Source of the DNA: Parapristionchus giblindavisi
Taxonomy: Eukaryota; Nematoda; Chromadorea; Rhabditida; Diplogasteridae
Reading direction: 5' to 3'
Assembly: GCA_943737045.1 (NCBI GenBank)
Contig: CALSFV010000216.1
Location: 1,364,001 to 1,428,000, forward strand
Length of the DNA: 64,000 bases
The position numbers were made by a program, and so were the translations under genes. A model generated the notes under the pieces. That model searched no databases. It saw only the letters and a program-made list of their open reading frames with translations, and had not been told where the DNA came from. Position 1 is the stretch's first letter. Each line of letters begins with the position of its first letter. Below, in pieces: positions 24,917-39,810 of this stretch.

Positions 24917-27900
24917 ATGTCAAACTGTAATCTTGTGTTGATTCCACAATGCCCAAAGTACAAAAGTAGCTTTCACTCTGATAAGACCAAAAGAATACCT
25001 GACATGAAAAATTTTCAGCTAGACCCAGCGTGTCATATACCAAACGAAAGAGCAAAAAATTCTGAGTATTTTGCAACGTTCCATGTTGAACAACGGCCGC
25101 TCCAGCCGAATTAACAACATTGAACCATGCATTTTTAGCATTAAAGAATTCGTGACACGCCAATATTTAATCAAAACTTATCGTAGCATATACCACGTGA
25201 AAGAGCAAAAAATTCTGAATAATCTACACTTCAGTTCATGTCAAACTGTAATCTTGTGTTGATTCTACAATGCCCAAAGTACAAAAGTAGCTTTCACTCT
25301 GATAAGACCAAAAGAATACCTGTCATGAAAAATTTTCTGCTAGACCCAGCGTGTCATATACCAAACGAAAGAGCAAAAAATTCTGAGTATTTTGCAACGT
25401 TCCATGTTGAACAACGGCCGCTCCAGCCGAATTAACAACATTGAACCATGCATTTTTAGCATTAAAGAATTCGTGACACGCCAATATTTAATCTAAACTT
25501 AATAATCTACACTTCAGTTCATGTCAAACTGTAATCTTGTGTTGATTCCACAATGCCCAAAGTACAAAAGTAGCTTTCACTCTGATAAGACCAAAAGAAT
25601 ACCTGACATGAAAAATTTTCAGCTAGACCCAGCGTGTCATATACCAAACGAAAGAGCAAAAAATTCTGAGTATTTTGCAACGTTCCATGTTGAACAACGG
25701 CCGCTCCAGCCGAATTAACAACATTGAACCATGCATTTTTAGCATTAAAGAATTCGTGACACGCCAATATTTAATCTAAACTTATCGTAGCATATACCAC
25801 GTGAAAGAGCAAAAAAATCTGAATAATCTACACTTCAGTTCATGTCAAACTGTAATCTTGTGTTGATTCCACAATGACCAAAGTACAAAAGTAGCTTTCA
25901 CTCTGATAAGACCAAAAGAATACCTGACATGAAAAATTTTCTGCTAGACCCAGCGTGTCATATACCAAACGAAAGAGCAAAAAATTCTGAGTATTTTGCA
26001 ACGTTCCATGTTGAACAACGGCCGCTCCAGCCGAATTAACAACATTGAACCATGCATTTTTAGCATTAAAGAATTCGTGACACGCCAATATTTAATCTAA
26101 ACTTATCGTAGCATATACCACGTGAAAGAGCAAAAAATTCTGAATAATCTACACTTCAGTTCATGTCAAACTGTAATCTTGTGTTGATTCCACAATGCCC
26201 AAAGTACAAAAGTAGCTTTCACTCTGATAAGACCAAAAGAATACCTGACATGAAAAATTTTCAGCTAGACCCAGCGTGTCATATACCAAACGAAAGAGCA
26301 AAAAATTCTGAGTATTTTGCAACGTTCCATGTTGAACAACGGCCGCTCCAGCCGAATTAACAACATTGAACCATGCATTTTTAGCATTAAAGAATTCGTG
26401 ACACGCCAATATTTAATCAAAACTTATCGTAGCATATACCACGTGAAAGAGCAAAAAATTCTGAATAATCTACACTTCAGTTCATGTCAAACTGTAATCT
26501 TGTGTTGATTCTACAATGCCCAAAGTACAAAAGTAGCTTTCACTCTGATAAGACCAAAAGAATACCTGTCATGAAAAATTTTCTGCTAGACCCAGCGTGT
26601 CATATACCAAACGAAAGAGCAAAAAATTCTGAGTATTTTGCAACGTTCCATGTTGAACAACGGCCGCTCCAGCCGAATTAACAACATTGAACCATGCATT
26701 TTTAGCATTAAAGAATTCGTGACACGCCAATATTTAATCTAAACTTAATAATCTACACTTCAGTTCATGTCAAACTGTAATCTTGTGTTGATTCCACAAT
26801 GCCCAAAGTACAAAAGTAGCTTTCACTCTGATAAGACCAAAAGAATACCTGACATGAAAAATTTTCAGCTAGACCCAGCGTGTCATATACCAAACGAAAG
26901 AGCAAAAAATTCTGAGTATTTTGCAACGTTCCATGTTGAACAACGGCCGCTCCAGCCGAATTAACAACATTGAACCATGCATTTTTAGCATTAAAGAATT
27001 CGTGACACGCCAATATTTAATCTAAACTTATCGTAGCATATACCACGTGAAAGAGCAAAAAAATCTGAATAATCTACACTTCAGTTCATGTCAAACTGTA
27101 ATCTTGTGTTGATTCCACAATGACCAAAGTACAAAAGTAGCTTTCACTCTGATAAGACCAAAAGAATACCTGACATGAAAAATTTTCTGCTAGACCCAGC
27201 GTGTCATATACCAAACGAAAGAGCAAAAAATTCTGAGTATTTTGCAACGTTCCATGTTGAACAACGGCCGCTCCAGCCGAATTAACAACATTGAACCATG
27301 CATTTTTAGCATTAAAGAATTCGTGACACGCCAATATTTAATCTAAACTTATCGTAGCATATACCACGTGAAAGAGCAAAAAATTCTGAATAATCTACAC
27401 TTCAGTTCATGTCAAACTGTAATCTTGTGTTGATTCCACAATGCCCAAAGTACAAAAGTAGCTTTCACTCTGATAAGACCAAAAGAATACCTGACATGAA
27501 AAATTTTCAGCTAGACCCAGCGTGTCATATACCAAACGAAAGAGCAAAAAATTCTGAGTATTTTGCAACGTTCCATGTTGAACAACGGCCGCTCCAGCCG
27601 AATTAACAACATTGAACCATGCATTTTTAGCATTAAAGAATTCGTGACACGCCAATATTTAATCAAAACTTATCGTAGCATATACCACGTGAAAGAGCAA
27701 AAAATTCTGAATAATCTACACTTCAGTTCATGTCAAACTGTAATCTTGTGTTGATTCTACAATGCCCAAAGTACAAAAGTAGCTTTCACTCTGATAAGAC
27801 CAAAAGAATACCTGTCATGAAAAATTTTCTGCTAGACCCAGCGTGTCATATACCAAACGAAAGAGCAAAAAATTCTGAGTATTTTGCAACGTTCCATGTT

Positions 27901-28012
27901 GAACAACGGCCGCTCCAGCCGAATTAACAACATTGAACCATGCATTTTTAGCATTAAAGAATTCGTGACACGCCAATATTTAATCTAAACTTAATAATCT
28001 ACACTTCAGTTC
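24275..28012 (+). repeat. 1246-bp tetramer higher-order repeat, three tandem copies
   Basis: Copies at 24275-25520, 25521-26766 and 26767-28012 are exactly 1246 bp each, i.e. three 321-bp units and one 283-bp unit. The order is: TTTTCAGCTAG unit; ACAATGACC unit with AAAAAAATCTG; TTTTCAGCTAG unit ending TTTAATCAAAAC; and a unit with GATTCTACAATG and CCTGTCATG whose end carries the 38-bp deletion. The copies look virtually identical, so this is probably the youngest amplification in the middle of the array. Confidence 0.94.
25238..25520 (+). repeat. 283-bp monomer with 38-bp deletion (also 26484-26766 and 27730-28012)
   Basis: The unit ends CTAAACTTAATAATCTAC instead of running through TCGTAGCATATACCACGTG to TTCTGAATAATC. 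The missing 38 bp remove the start of half A, including the CACGTG. All six occurrences in the window share the same breakpoint, so they descend from one deletion. The three named here belong to the 1246-bp repeat. Confidence 0.95.
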
Positions 28013-28333
28013 ATGTCAAACTGTAATCTTGTGTTGATTCCACAATGCCCAAAGTACAAAAGTAGCTTTCACTCTGATAAGACCAAAAGAATACCTGACA
28101 TGAAAAATTTTCAGCTAGACCCAGCGTGTCATATACCAAACGAAAGAGCAAAAAATTCTGAGTATTTTGCAACGTTCCATGTTGAACAACGGCCGCTCCA
28201 GCCGAATTAACAACATTGAACCATGCATTTTTAGCATTAAAGAATTCGTGACACGCCAATATTTAATCTAAACTTATCGTAGCATATACCACGTGAAAGA
28301 GCAAAAAATTCTGAATAATCTACACTTCAGTTC

Positions 28334-31300
28334 ATGTCAAACTGTAATCTTGTGTTGATTCCACAATGCCCAAAGTACAAAAGTAGCTTTCACTCTGATA
28401 AGACCAAAAGAATACCTGACATGAAAAATTTTCTGCTAGACCCAGCGTGTCATATACCAAACGAAAAAGCAAAAAATTCTGAGTACTTTGCACGTTCCTA
28501 TGTTGAACAACGGCCACTTCAGCCGAATTAACAACATTGAACCATGCATTTTTAGCATTAAAGAATTCGTGACACGCCAATATTTAATCTAAGCTTATCG
28601 TAGCATATACCACGTGAAAGAGCAAACAATTCTGAATAATCTACACTTCAGTTCATGTCAAACTGTAATCTTGTGTTGATTCCACAATGCCCAAAGTACA
28701 AAAGTAGCTTTCACTTTGATAAGACCAAAAGAATACCTGACATGAAAAATTTTCTGCTAGACCCAGCGTGTCATATACCAAACGAAAGAGCAAAAAATTC
28801 TGAGTACTTTGCACGTTCCTATGTTGAACAACGGCCACTTCAGCCGAATTAACAACATTGAACCATGCATTTTTAGCATTAAAGAATTCGTGACACGCCA
28901 ATATTTAATCTAAGCTTATCGTAGCATATACCACGTGAAAGAGCAAACAATTCTGAATAATCTACACTTCAGTTCATGTCAAACTGTAATCTTGTGTTGA
29001 TTCCACAATGCCCAAAGTACAAAAGTAGCTTTCACTTTGATAAGACCAAAAGAATACCTGACATGAAAAATTTTCTGCTAGACCCAGCATGTCATATACC
29101 AAACGAAAGAGCAAAAAATTCTGAGTATTTTGCAACGTTCCATGTTGAACAACGGCCGCTCCAGCCGAATTAACAACATTGAACCATGTATTTTTAGCAT
29201 TAAAGAATTCGTGACACGCCAATATTTAATCTAAACTTATCGTAGCATATACCACGTGAAAGAGCAAAAAATTCTGAATAATTTACACTTCAGTTCATGT
29301 CAAACTGTAATCTTGTGTTGATTCCACAATGCCCTAAGTACAAAAGTAGCTTTCACTCTGATAAGACCAAAAGAATACCTGTCATGAAAAATTTTCTGCT
29401 AGACCCAGCGTGTCATATACCAAACGAAAGAGCAAAAAATTCTGAGTATTTTGCAACGTTCCATGTTGAACAACGGCCGCTCCAGCCGAATTAACAACAT
29501 TGAACCATGCATTTTTAGCATTAAAGAATTCGTGACACGCCAATATTTAATCTAAACTTATCGTAGCATATACCACGTGAAAGAGCAAAAAATTCTGAAT
29601 AATCTACACTTCAGTTCATGTCAAACTGTAATCTTGTGTTGATTCCACAATGCCCAAAGTACAAAAGTAGCTTTCACTCTGATAAGACCAAAAGAATACC
29701 TGACATGAAAAATTTTCAGCTAGACCCAGCGTGTCATATACCAAACGAAAGAGCAAAAAATTCTGAGTATTTTGCAACGTTCCATGTTGAACAACGGCCG
29801 CTCCAGCCGAATTAACAACATTGAACCATGCATTTTTAGCATTAAAGAATTCGTGACACGCCAATATTTAATCTAAACTTATCGTAGCATATACCACGTG
29901 AAAGAGCAAAAAAATCTGAATAATCTACACTTCAGTTCATGTCAAACTGTAATCTTGTGTTGATTCCACAATGACCAAAGTACAAAAGTAGCTTTCACTC
30001 TGATAAGACCAAAAGAATACCTGACATGAAAAATTTTCTGCTAGACCCAGCGTGTCATATACCAAACGAAAGAGCAAAAAATTCTGAGTATTTTGCAACG
30101 TTCCATGTTGAACAACGGCCGCTCCAGCCGAATTAACAACATTGAACCATGCATTTTTAGCATTAAAGAATTCGTGACACGCCAATATTTAATCTAAACT
30201 TATCGTAGCATATACCACGTGAAAGAGCAAAAAATTCTGAATAATCTACACTTCAGTTCATGTCAAACTGTAATCTTGTGTTGATTCCACAATGCCCAAA
30301 GTACAAAAGTAGCTTTCACTCTGATAAGACCAAAAGAATACCTGACATGAAAAATTTTCAGCTAGACCCAGCGTGTCATATACCAAACGAAAGAGCAAAA
30401 AATTCTGAGTATTTTGCAACGTTCCATGTTGAACAACGGCCGCTCCAGCCGAATTAACAACATTGAACCATGCATTTTTAGCATTAAAGAATTCGTGACA
30501 CGCCAATATTTAATCAAAACTTATCGTAGCATATACCACGTGAAAGAGCAAATAATTCTGAATAATCTACACTTCAGTTCATGTCAAACTGTAATCTTGT
30601 GTTGATTCCACAATGCCCAAAGTACAAAAGTAGCTTTCACTCTGATAAGACCAAAAGAATACCTGACATGAAAAATTTTCTGCTAGACCCAGCGTGTCAT
30701 ATACCAAACGAAAAAGCAAAAAATTCTGAGTACTTTGCACGTTCCTATGTTGAACAACGGCCACTTCAGCCGAATTAACAACATTGAACCATGCATTTTT
30801 AGCATTAAAGAATTCGTGACACGCCAATATTTAATCTAAGCTTATCGTAGCATATACCACGTGAAAGAGCAAACAATTCTGAATAATCTACACTTCAGTT
30901 CATGTCAAACTGTAATCTTGTGTTGATTCCACAATGCCCAAAGTACAAAAGTAGCTTTCACTTTGATAAGACCAAAAGAATACCTGACATGAAAAATTTT
31001 CTGCTAGACCCAGCGTGTCATATACCAAACGAAAGAGCAAAAAATTCTGAGTACTTTGCACGTTCCTATGTTGAACAACGGCCACTTCAGCCGAATTAAC
31101 AACATTGAACCATGCATTTTTAGCATTAAAGAATTCGTGACACGCCAATATTTAATCTAAGCTTATCGTAGCATATACCACGTGAAAGAGCAAACAATTC
31201 TGAATAATCTACACTTCAGTTCATGTCAAACTGTAATCTTGTGTTGATTCCACAATGCCCAAAGTACAAAAGTAGCTTTCACTTTGATAAGACCAAAAGA

Positions 31301-32827
31301 ATACCTGACATGAAAAATTTTCTGCTAGACCCAGCATGTCATATACCAAACGAAAGAGCAAAAAATTCTGAGTATTTTGCAACGTTCCATGTTGAACAAC
31401 GGCCGCTCCAGCCGAATTAACAACATTGAACCATGTATTTTTAGCATTAAAGAATTCGTGACACGCCAATATTTAATCTAAACTTATCGTAGCATATACC
31501 ACGTGAAAGAGCAAAAAATTCTGAATAATTTACACTTCAGTTCATGTCAAACTGTAATCTTGTGTTGATTCCACAATGCCCTAAGTACAAAAGTAGCTTT
31601 CACTCTGATAAGACCAAAAGAATACCTGTCATGAAAAATTTTCTGCTAGACCCAGCGTGTCATATACCAAACGAAAGAGCAAAAAATTCTGAGTATTTTG
31701 CAACGTTCCATGTTGAACAACGGCCGCTCCAGCCGAATTAACAACATTGAACCATGCATTTTTAGCATTAAAGAATTCGTGACACGCCAATATTTAATCT
31801 AAACTTATCGTAGCATATACCACGTGAAAGAGCAAAAAATTCTGAATAATCTACACTTCAGTTCATGTCAAACTGTAATCTTGTGTTGATTCCACAATGC
31901 CCAAAGTACAAAAGTAGCTTTCACTCTGATAAGACCAAAAGAATACCTGACATGAAAAATTTTCAGCTAGACCCAGCGTGTCATATACCAAACGAAAGAG
32001 CAAAAAATTCTGAGTATTTTGCAACGTTCCATGTTGAACAACGGCCGCTCCAGCCGAATTAACAACATTGAACCATGCATTTTTAGCATTAAAGAATTCG
32101 TGACACGCCAATATTTAATCTAAACTTATCGTAGCATATACCACGTGAAAGAGCAAAAAAATCTGAATAATCTACACTTCAGTTCATGTCAAACTGTAAT
32201 CTTGTGTTGATTCCACAATGACCAAAGTACAAAAGTAGCTTTCACTCTGATAAGACCAAAAGAATACCTGACATGAAAAATTTTCTGCTAGACCCAGCGT
32301 GTCATATACCAAACGAAAGAGCAAAAAATTCTGAGTATTTTGCAACGTTCCATGTTGAACAACGGCCGCTCCAGCCGAATTAACAACATTGAACCATGCA
32401 TTTTTAGCATTAAAGAATTCGTGACACGCCAATATTTAATCTAAACTTATCGTAGCATATACCACGTGAAAGAGCAAAAAATTCTGAATAATCTACACTT
32501 CAGTTCATGTCAAACTGTAATCTTGTGTTGATTCCACAATGCCCAAAGTACAAAAGTAGCTTTCACTCTGATAAGACCAAAAGAATACCTGACATGAAAA
32601 ATTTTCAGCTAGACCCAGCGTGTCATATACCAAACGAAAGAGCAAAAAATTCTGAGTATTTTGCAACGTTCCATGTTGAACAACGGCCGCTCCAGCCGAA
32701 TTAACAACATTGAACCATGCATTTTTAGCATTAAAGAATTCGTGACACGCCAATATTTAATCAAAACTTATCGTAGCATATACCACGTGAAAGAGCAAAT
32801 AATTCTGAATAATCTACACTTCAGTTC
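28334..32827 (+). repeat. 2247-bp heptamer higher-order repeat, two tandem copies
   Basis: Copies at 28334-30580 and 30581-32827 are seven 321-bp units each: CGAAAAAGC, GAGTACTTTGCACG, CCAGCATGTC, GCCCTAAG, TTTTCAGCTAG, ACAATGACC, and TTTTCAGCTAG with TCAAAAC. A third example of the same seven units lies at 22991-25237, split from these by the 1246-bp repeat block. Both copies here share GCAAATAATTCTG after the last unit, a private mark of the pair. Confidence 0.92.
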
Positions 32828-33110
32828 ATGTCAAACTGTAATCTTGTGTTGATTCTACAATGCCCAAAGTACAAAAGTAGCTTTCACTCTGATAAGACCA
32901 AAAGAATACCTGTCATGAAAAATTTTCTGCTAGACCCAGCGTGTCATATACCAAACGAAAGAGCAAAAAATTCTGAGTATTTTGCAACGTTCCATGTTGA
33001 ACAACGGCCGCTCCAGCCGAATTAACAACATTGAACCATGCATTTTTAGCATTAAAGAATTCGTGACACGCCAATATTTAATCTAAACTTAATAATCTAC
33101 ACTTCAGTTC
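32828..33110 (+). repeat. 283-bp monomer (38-bp deletion)
   Basis: Same breakpoint as 25238-25520 and the same GATTCTACAATG marker, but here it follows the heptamer repeat rather than sitting in the 1246-bp repeat. Confidence 0.95.
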
Positions 33111-33431
33111 ATGTCAAACTGTAATCTTGTGTTGATTCCACAATGCCCAAAGTACAAAAGTAGCTTTCACTCTGATAAGACCAAAAGAATACCTGACATG
33201 AAAAATTTTCAGCTAGACCCAGCGTGTCATATACCAAACGAAAGAGCAAAAAATTCTGAGTATTTTGCAACGTTCCATGTTGAACAACGGCCGCTCCAGC
33301 CGAATTAACAACATTGAACCATGCATTTTTAGCATTAAAGAATTCGTGACACGCCAATATTTAATCTAAACTTATCGTAGCATATACCACGTGAAAGAGC
33401 AAAAAATTCTGAATAATCTACACTTCAGTTC

Positions 33432-33714
33432 ATGTCAAACTGTAATCTTGTGTTGATTCCACAATGCCCTAAGTACAAAAGTAGCTTTCACTCTGATAAG
33501 ACCAAAAGAATACCTGTCATGAAAAATTTTCTGCTAGACCCAGCGTGTCATATACCAAACGAAAGAGCAAAAAATTCTGAGTATTTTGCAACGTTCCATG
33601 TTGAACAACGGCCGCTCCAGCCGAATTAACAACATTGAACCATGCATTTTTAGCATTAAAGAATTCGTGACACGCCAATATTTAATCTAAACTTAATAAT
33701 CTACACTTCAGTTC
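33432..33714 (+). repeat. 283-bp monomer (38-bp deletion), second lineage
   Basis: Same breakpoint, but the body carries GCCCTAAG and ordinary GATTCCACAATG. The deletion therefore sits on a different monomer background, which suggests transfer by exchange or conversion. Confidence 0.94.
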
Positions 33715-34035
33715 ATGTCAAACTGTAATCTTGTGTTGATTCCACAATGCCCAAAGTACAAAAGTAGCTTTCACTCTGATAAGACCAAAAGAATACCTGT
33801 CATGAAAAATTTTCTGCTAGACCCAGCGTGTCATATACCAAACGAAAGAGCAAAAAATTCTGAGTATTTTGCAACGTTCCATGTTGAACAACGGCCGCTC
33901 CAGCCGAATTAACAACATTGAACCATGCATTTTTAGCATTAAAGAATTCGTGACACGCCAATATTTAATCTAAACTTATCGTAGCATATACCACGTGAAA
34001 GAGCAAAAAATTCTGAATAATCTACACTTCAGTTC

Positions 34036-37000
34036 ATGTCAAACTGTAATCTTGTGTTGATTCCACAATGCCCAAAGTACAAAAGTAGCTTTCACTCTGA
34101 TAAGACCAAAAGAATACCTGTCATGAAAAATTTTCTGCTAGACCCAGCGTGTCATATACCAAACGAAAGAGCAAAAAATTCTGAGTATTTTGCAACGTTC
34201 CATGTTGAACAACGGCCGCTCCAGCCGAATTAACAACATTGAACCATGCATTTTTAGCATTAAAGAATTCGTGACACGCCAATATTTAATCTAAACTTAT
34301 CGTAGCATATACCACGTGAAAGAGCAAAAAAATCTGAATAATCTACACTTCAGTTCATGTCAAACTGTAATCTTGTGTTGATTCCACAATGCCCAAAGTA
34401 CAAAAGTAGCTTTCACTCTGATAAGACCAAAAGAATACCTGACATGAAAAAATTTCTGCTAGACCCAGCGTGTCATATACCAAACGAAAGAGCAAAAAAT
34501 TCTGAGTATTTTGCAACGTTCCATGTTGAACAACGGCCGCTCCAGCCGAATTAACAACATTGAACCATGCATTTTTAGCATTAAAGAATTCGTGACACGC
34601 CAATATTTATCTAAACTTATCGTAGCATATACCACGTGAAAGAGCAAAAAATTCTGAATAATCTACACTTCAGTTCATGTCAAACTGTAATCTTGTGTTG
34701 ATTCCACAATGCCCAAAGTACAAAAGTAGCTTTCACTCTGATAAGACCAAAAGAATACCTGTCATGAAAAATTTTCTGCTAGACCCAGCGTGTCATATAC
34801 CAAACGAAAGAGCAAAAAATTCTGAGTATTTTGCAACGTTCCATGTTGAACAACGGCCGCTCCAGCCGAATTAACAACATTGAACCATGCATTTTTAGCA
34901 TTAAAGAATTCGTGACACGCCAATATTTAATCTAAACTTATTGTAGCATATACCACGTGAAAGAGCAAAAAATTCTGAATAATCTACACTTCAGTTCATG
35001 TCAAACTGTAATCTTGTGTTGATTCCACAATGCCCAAAGTACAAAAGTAGCTTTCACTCTGATAAGACCAAAAGAATACCTGACATGAAAAATTTTCTGC
35101 TAGACCCAGCGTGTCATATACCAAACGAAAGAGCAAAAAATTCTGAGTACTTTGCACGTTCCTATGTTGAACAACGGCCACTTCAGCCGAATTAACAACA
35201 TTGAACCATGCATTTTTAGCATTAAAGAATTCGTGACACGCCAATATTTAATCTAAGCTTATCGTAGCATATACCACGTGAAAGAGCAAACAATTCTGAA
35301 TAATCTACACTTCAGTTCATGTCAAACTGTAATCTTGTGTTGATTCCACAATGCCCAAAGTACAAAAGTAGCTTTCACTTTGATAAGACCAAAAGAATAC
35401 CTGACATGAAAAATTTTCTGCTAGACCCAGCATGTCATATACCAAACGAAAGAGCAAAAAATTCTGAGTATTTTGCAACGTTCCATGTTGAACAACGGCC
35501 GCTCCAGCCGAATTAACAACATTGAACCATGTATTTTTAGCATTAAAGAATTCGTGACACGCCAATATTTAATCTAAACTTATCGTAGCATATACCACGT
35601 GAAAGAGCAAAAAATTCTGAATAATTTACACTTCAGTTCATGTCAAACTGTAATCTTGTGTTGATTCCACAATGCCCTAAGTACAAAAGTAGCTTTCACT
35701 CTGATAAGACCAAAAGAATACCTGTCATGAAAAATTTTCTGCTAGACCCAGCGTGTCATATACCAAACGAAAGAGCAAAAAATTCTGAGTATTTTGCAAC
35801 GTTCCATGTTGAACAACGGCCGCTCCAGCCGAATTAACAACATTGAACCATGCATTTTTAGCATTAAAGAATTCGTGACACGCCAATATTTAATCTAAAC
35901 TTATCGTAGCATATACCACGTGAAAGAGCAAAAAATTCTGAATAATCTACACTTCAGTTCATGTCAAACTGTAATCTTGTGTTGATTCCACAATGCCCAA
36001 AGTACAAAAGTAGCTTTCACTCTGATAAGACCAAAAGAATACCTGTCATGAAAAATTTTCTGCTAGACCCAGCGTGTCATATACCAAACGAAAGAGCAAA
36101 AAATTCTGAGTATTTTGCAACGTTCCATGTTGAACAACGGCCGCTCCAGCCGAATTAACAACATTGAACCATGCATTTTTAGCATTAAAGAATTCGTGAC
36201 ACGCCAATATTTAATCTAAACTTATCGTAGCATATACCACGTGAAAGAGCAAAAAAATCTGAATAATCTACACTTCAGTTCATGTCAAACTGTAATCTTG
36301 TGTTGATTCCACAATGCCCAAAGTACAAAAGTAGCTTTCACTCTGATAAGACCAAAAGAATACCTGACATGAAAAAATTTCTGCTAGACCCAGCGTGTCA
36401 TATACCAAACGAAAGAGCAAAAAATTCTGAGTATTTTGCAACGTTCCATGTTGAACAACGGCCGCTCCAGCCGAATTAACAACATTGAACCATGCATTTT
36501 TAGCATTAAAGAATTCGTGACACGCCAATATTTATCTAAACTTATCGTAGCATATACCACGTGAAAGAGCAAAAAATTCTGAATAATCTACACTTCAGTT
36601 CATGTCAAACTGTAATCTTGTGTTGATTCCACAATGCCCAAAGTACAAAAGTAGCTTTCACTCTGATAAGACCAAAAGAATACCTGTCATGAAAAATTTT
36701 CTGCTAGACCCAGCGTGTCATATACCAAACGAAAGAGCAAAAAATTCTGAGTATTTTGCAACGTTCCATGTTGAACAACGGCCGCTCCAGCCGAATTAAC
36801 AACATTGAACCATGCATTTTTAGCATTAAAGAATTCGTGACACGCCAATATTTAATCTAAACTTATTGTAGCATATACCACGTGAAAGAGCAAAAAATTC
36901 TGAATAATCTACACTTCAGTTCATGTCAAACTGTAATCTTGTGTTGATTCCACAATGCCCAAAGTACAAAAGTAGCTTTCACTCTGATAAGACCAAAAGA

Positions 37001-37885
37001 ATACCTGACATGAAAAATTTTCTGCTAGACCCAGCGTGTCATATACCAAACGAAAGAGCAAAAAATTCTGAGTACTTTGCACGTTCCTATGTTGAACAAC
37101 GGCCACTTCAGCCGAATTAACAACATTGAACCATGCATTTTTAGCATTAAAGAATTCGTGACACGCCAATATTTAATCTAAGCTTATCGTAGCATATACC
37201 ACGTGAAAGAGCAAACAATTCTGAATAATCTACACTTCAGTTCATGTCAAACTGTAATCTTGTGTTGATTCCACAATGCCCAAAGTACAAAAGTAGCTTT
37301 CACTTTGATAAGACCAAAAGAATACCTGACATGAAAAATTTTCTGCTAGACCCAGCATGTCATATACCAAACGAAAGAGCAAAAAATTCTGAGTATTTTG
37401 CAACGTTCCATGTTGAACAACGGCCGCTCCAGCCGAATTAACAACATTGAACCATGTATTTTTAGCATTAAAGAATTCGTGACACGCCAATATTTAATCT
37501 AAACTTATCGTAGCATATACCACGTGAAAGAGCAAAAAATTCTGAATAATTTACACTTCAGTTCATGTCAAACTGTAATCTTGTGTTGATTCCACAATGC
37601 CCTAAGTACAAAAGTAGCTTTCACTCTGATAAGACCAAAAGAATACCTGTCATGAAAAATTTTCTGCTAGACCCAGCGTGTCATATACCAAACGAAAGAG
37701 CAAAAAATTCTGAGTATTTTGCAACGTTCCATGTTGAACAACGGCCGCTCCAGCCGAATTAACAACATTGAACCATGCATTTTTAGCATTAAAGAATTCG
37801 TGACACGCCAATATTTAATCTAAACTTATCGTAGCATATACCACGTGAAAGAGCAAAAAATTCTGAATAATCTACACTTCAGTTC
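34036..37885 (+). repeat. 1925-bp hexamer higher-order repeat, two tandem copies
   Basis: Copies at 34036-35960 and 35961-37885 contain five 321-bp units and one of 320 bp (loss of an A giving AATATTTATCTAAAC). The unit order is GTCATG; GAAAAAATTTCTG with the 1-bp loss; GTCATG ending CTTATTGTAG; GAGTACTTTGCACG with CTAAGCTT; CCAGCATGTC; and GCCCTAAG with AATAATTTACAC. Confidence 0.93.
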
Positions 37886-39810
37886 ATGTCAAACTGTAAT
37901 CTTGTGTTGATTCCACAATGCCCAAAGTACAAAAGTAGCTTTCACTCTGATAAGACCAAAAGAATACCTGACATGAAAAATTTTCAGCTAGACCCAGCGT
38001 GTCATATACCAAACGAAAGAGCAAAAATTCTGAGTATTTTGCAACGTTCCATGTTGAACAACGGCCGCTCCAGCCGAATTAACAACATTGAACCATGCAT
38101 TTTTAGCATTAAAGAATTCGTGACACGCCAATATTTAATCTAAACTTATCGTAGCATATACCACGTGAAAGAGCAAAAAAATCTGAATAATCTACACTTC
38201 AGTTCATGTCAAACTGTAATCTTGTGTTGATTCCACAATGCCCAAAGTACAAAAGTAGCTTTCACTCTGATAAGACCAAAAGAATACCTGACATGAAAAA
38301 TTTTCTGCTAGACCCAGCGTGTCATATACCAAACGAAAGAGCAAAAAATTCTGAGTATTTTGCAACGTTCCATGTTGAACAACGGCCGCTCCAGCCGAAT
38401 TAACAACATTGAACCATGCATTTTTAGCATTAAAGAATTCGTGACACGCCAATATTTAATCTAAACTTATCGTAGCATATACCACGTGAAAGAGCAAAAA
38501 ATTCTGAATAATCTACACTTCAGTTCATGTCAAACTGTAATCTTGTGTTGATTCCACAATGCCCAAAGTACAAAAGTAGCTTTCACTCTGATAAGACCAA
38601 AAGAATACCTGACATGAAAAATTTTCAGCTAGACCCAGCGTGTCATATACCAAACGAAAGAGCAAAAAATTCTGAGTATTTTGCAACGTTCCATGTTGAA
38701 CAACGGCCGCTCCAGCCGAATTAACAACATTGAACCATGCATTTTTAGCATTAAAGAATTCGTGACACGCCAATATTTAATCTAAACTTATCGTAGCATA
38801 TACCACGTGAAAGAGCAAAAAATTCTGAATAATCTACACTTCAGTTCATGTCAAACTGTAATCTTGTGTTGATTCCACAATGCCCAAAGTACAAAAGTAG
38901 CTTTCACTCTGATAAGACCAAAAGAATACCTGTCATGAAAAATTTTCTGCTAGACCCAGCGTGTCATATACCAAACGAAAGAGCAAAAAATTCTGAGTAT
39001 TTTGCAACGTTCCATGTTGAACAACGGCCGCTCCAGCCGAATTAACAACATTGAACCATGCATTTTTAGCATTAAAGAATTCGTGACACGCCAATATTTA
39101 ATCTAAACTTATCGTAGCATATACCACCTGAAAGAGCAAAAAATTCTGAATAATCTACACTTCAGTTCATGTCAAACTGTAATCTTGTGTTGATTCCACA
39201 ATGCCCTAAGTACAAAAGTAGCTTTCACTCTGATAAGACCAAAAGAATACCTGTCATGAAAAATTTTCTGCTAGACCCAGCGTGTCATATACCAAACGAA
39301 AGAGCAAAAAATTCTGAGTATTTTGCAACGTTCCATGTTGAACAACGGCCGCTCCAGCCGAATTAACAACATTGAACCATGCATTTTTAGCATTAAAGAA
39401 TTCGTGACACGCCAATATTTAATCTAAACTTATCGTAGCATATACCACGTGAAAGAGCAAAAAATTCTGAATAATCTACACTTCAGTTCATGTCAAACTG
39501 TAATCTTGTGTTGATTCCACAATGCCCAAAGTACAAAAGTAGCTTTCACTCTGATAAGACCAAAAGAATACCTGTCATGAAAAATTTTCTGCTAGACCCA
39601 GCGTGTCATATACCAAACGAAAGAGCAAAAAATTCTGAGTATTTTGCAACGTTCCATGTTGAACAACGGCCGCTCCAGCCGAATTAACAACATTGAACCA
39701 TGCATTTTTAGCATTAAAGAATTCGTGACACGCCAATATTTAATCTAAACTTATTGTAGCATATACCACGTGAAAGAGCAAAAAATTCTGAATAATCTAC
39801 ACTTCAGTTC

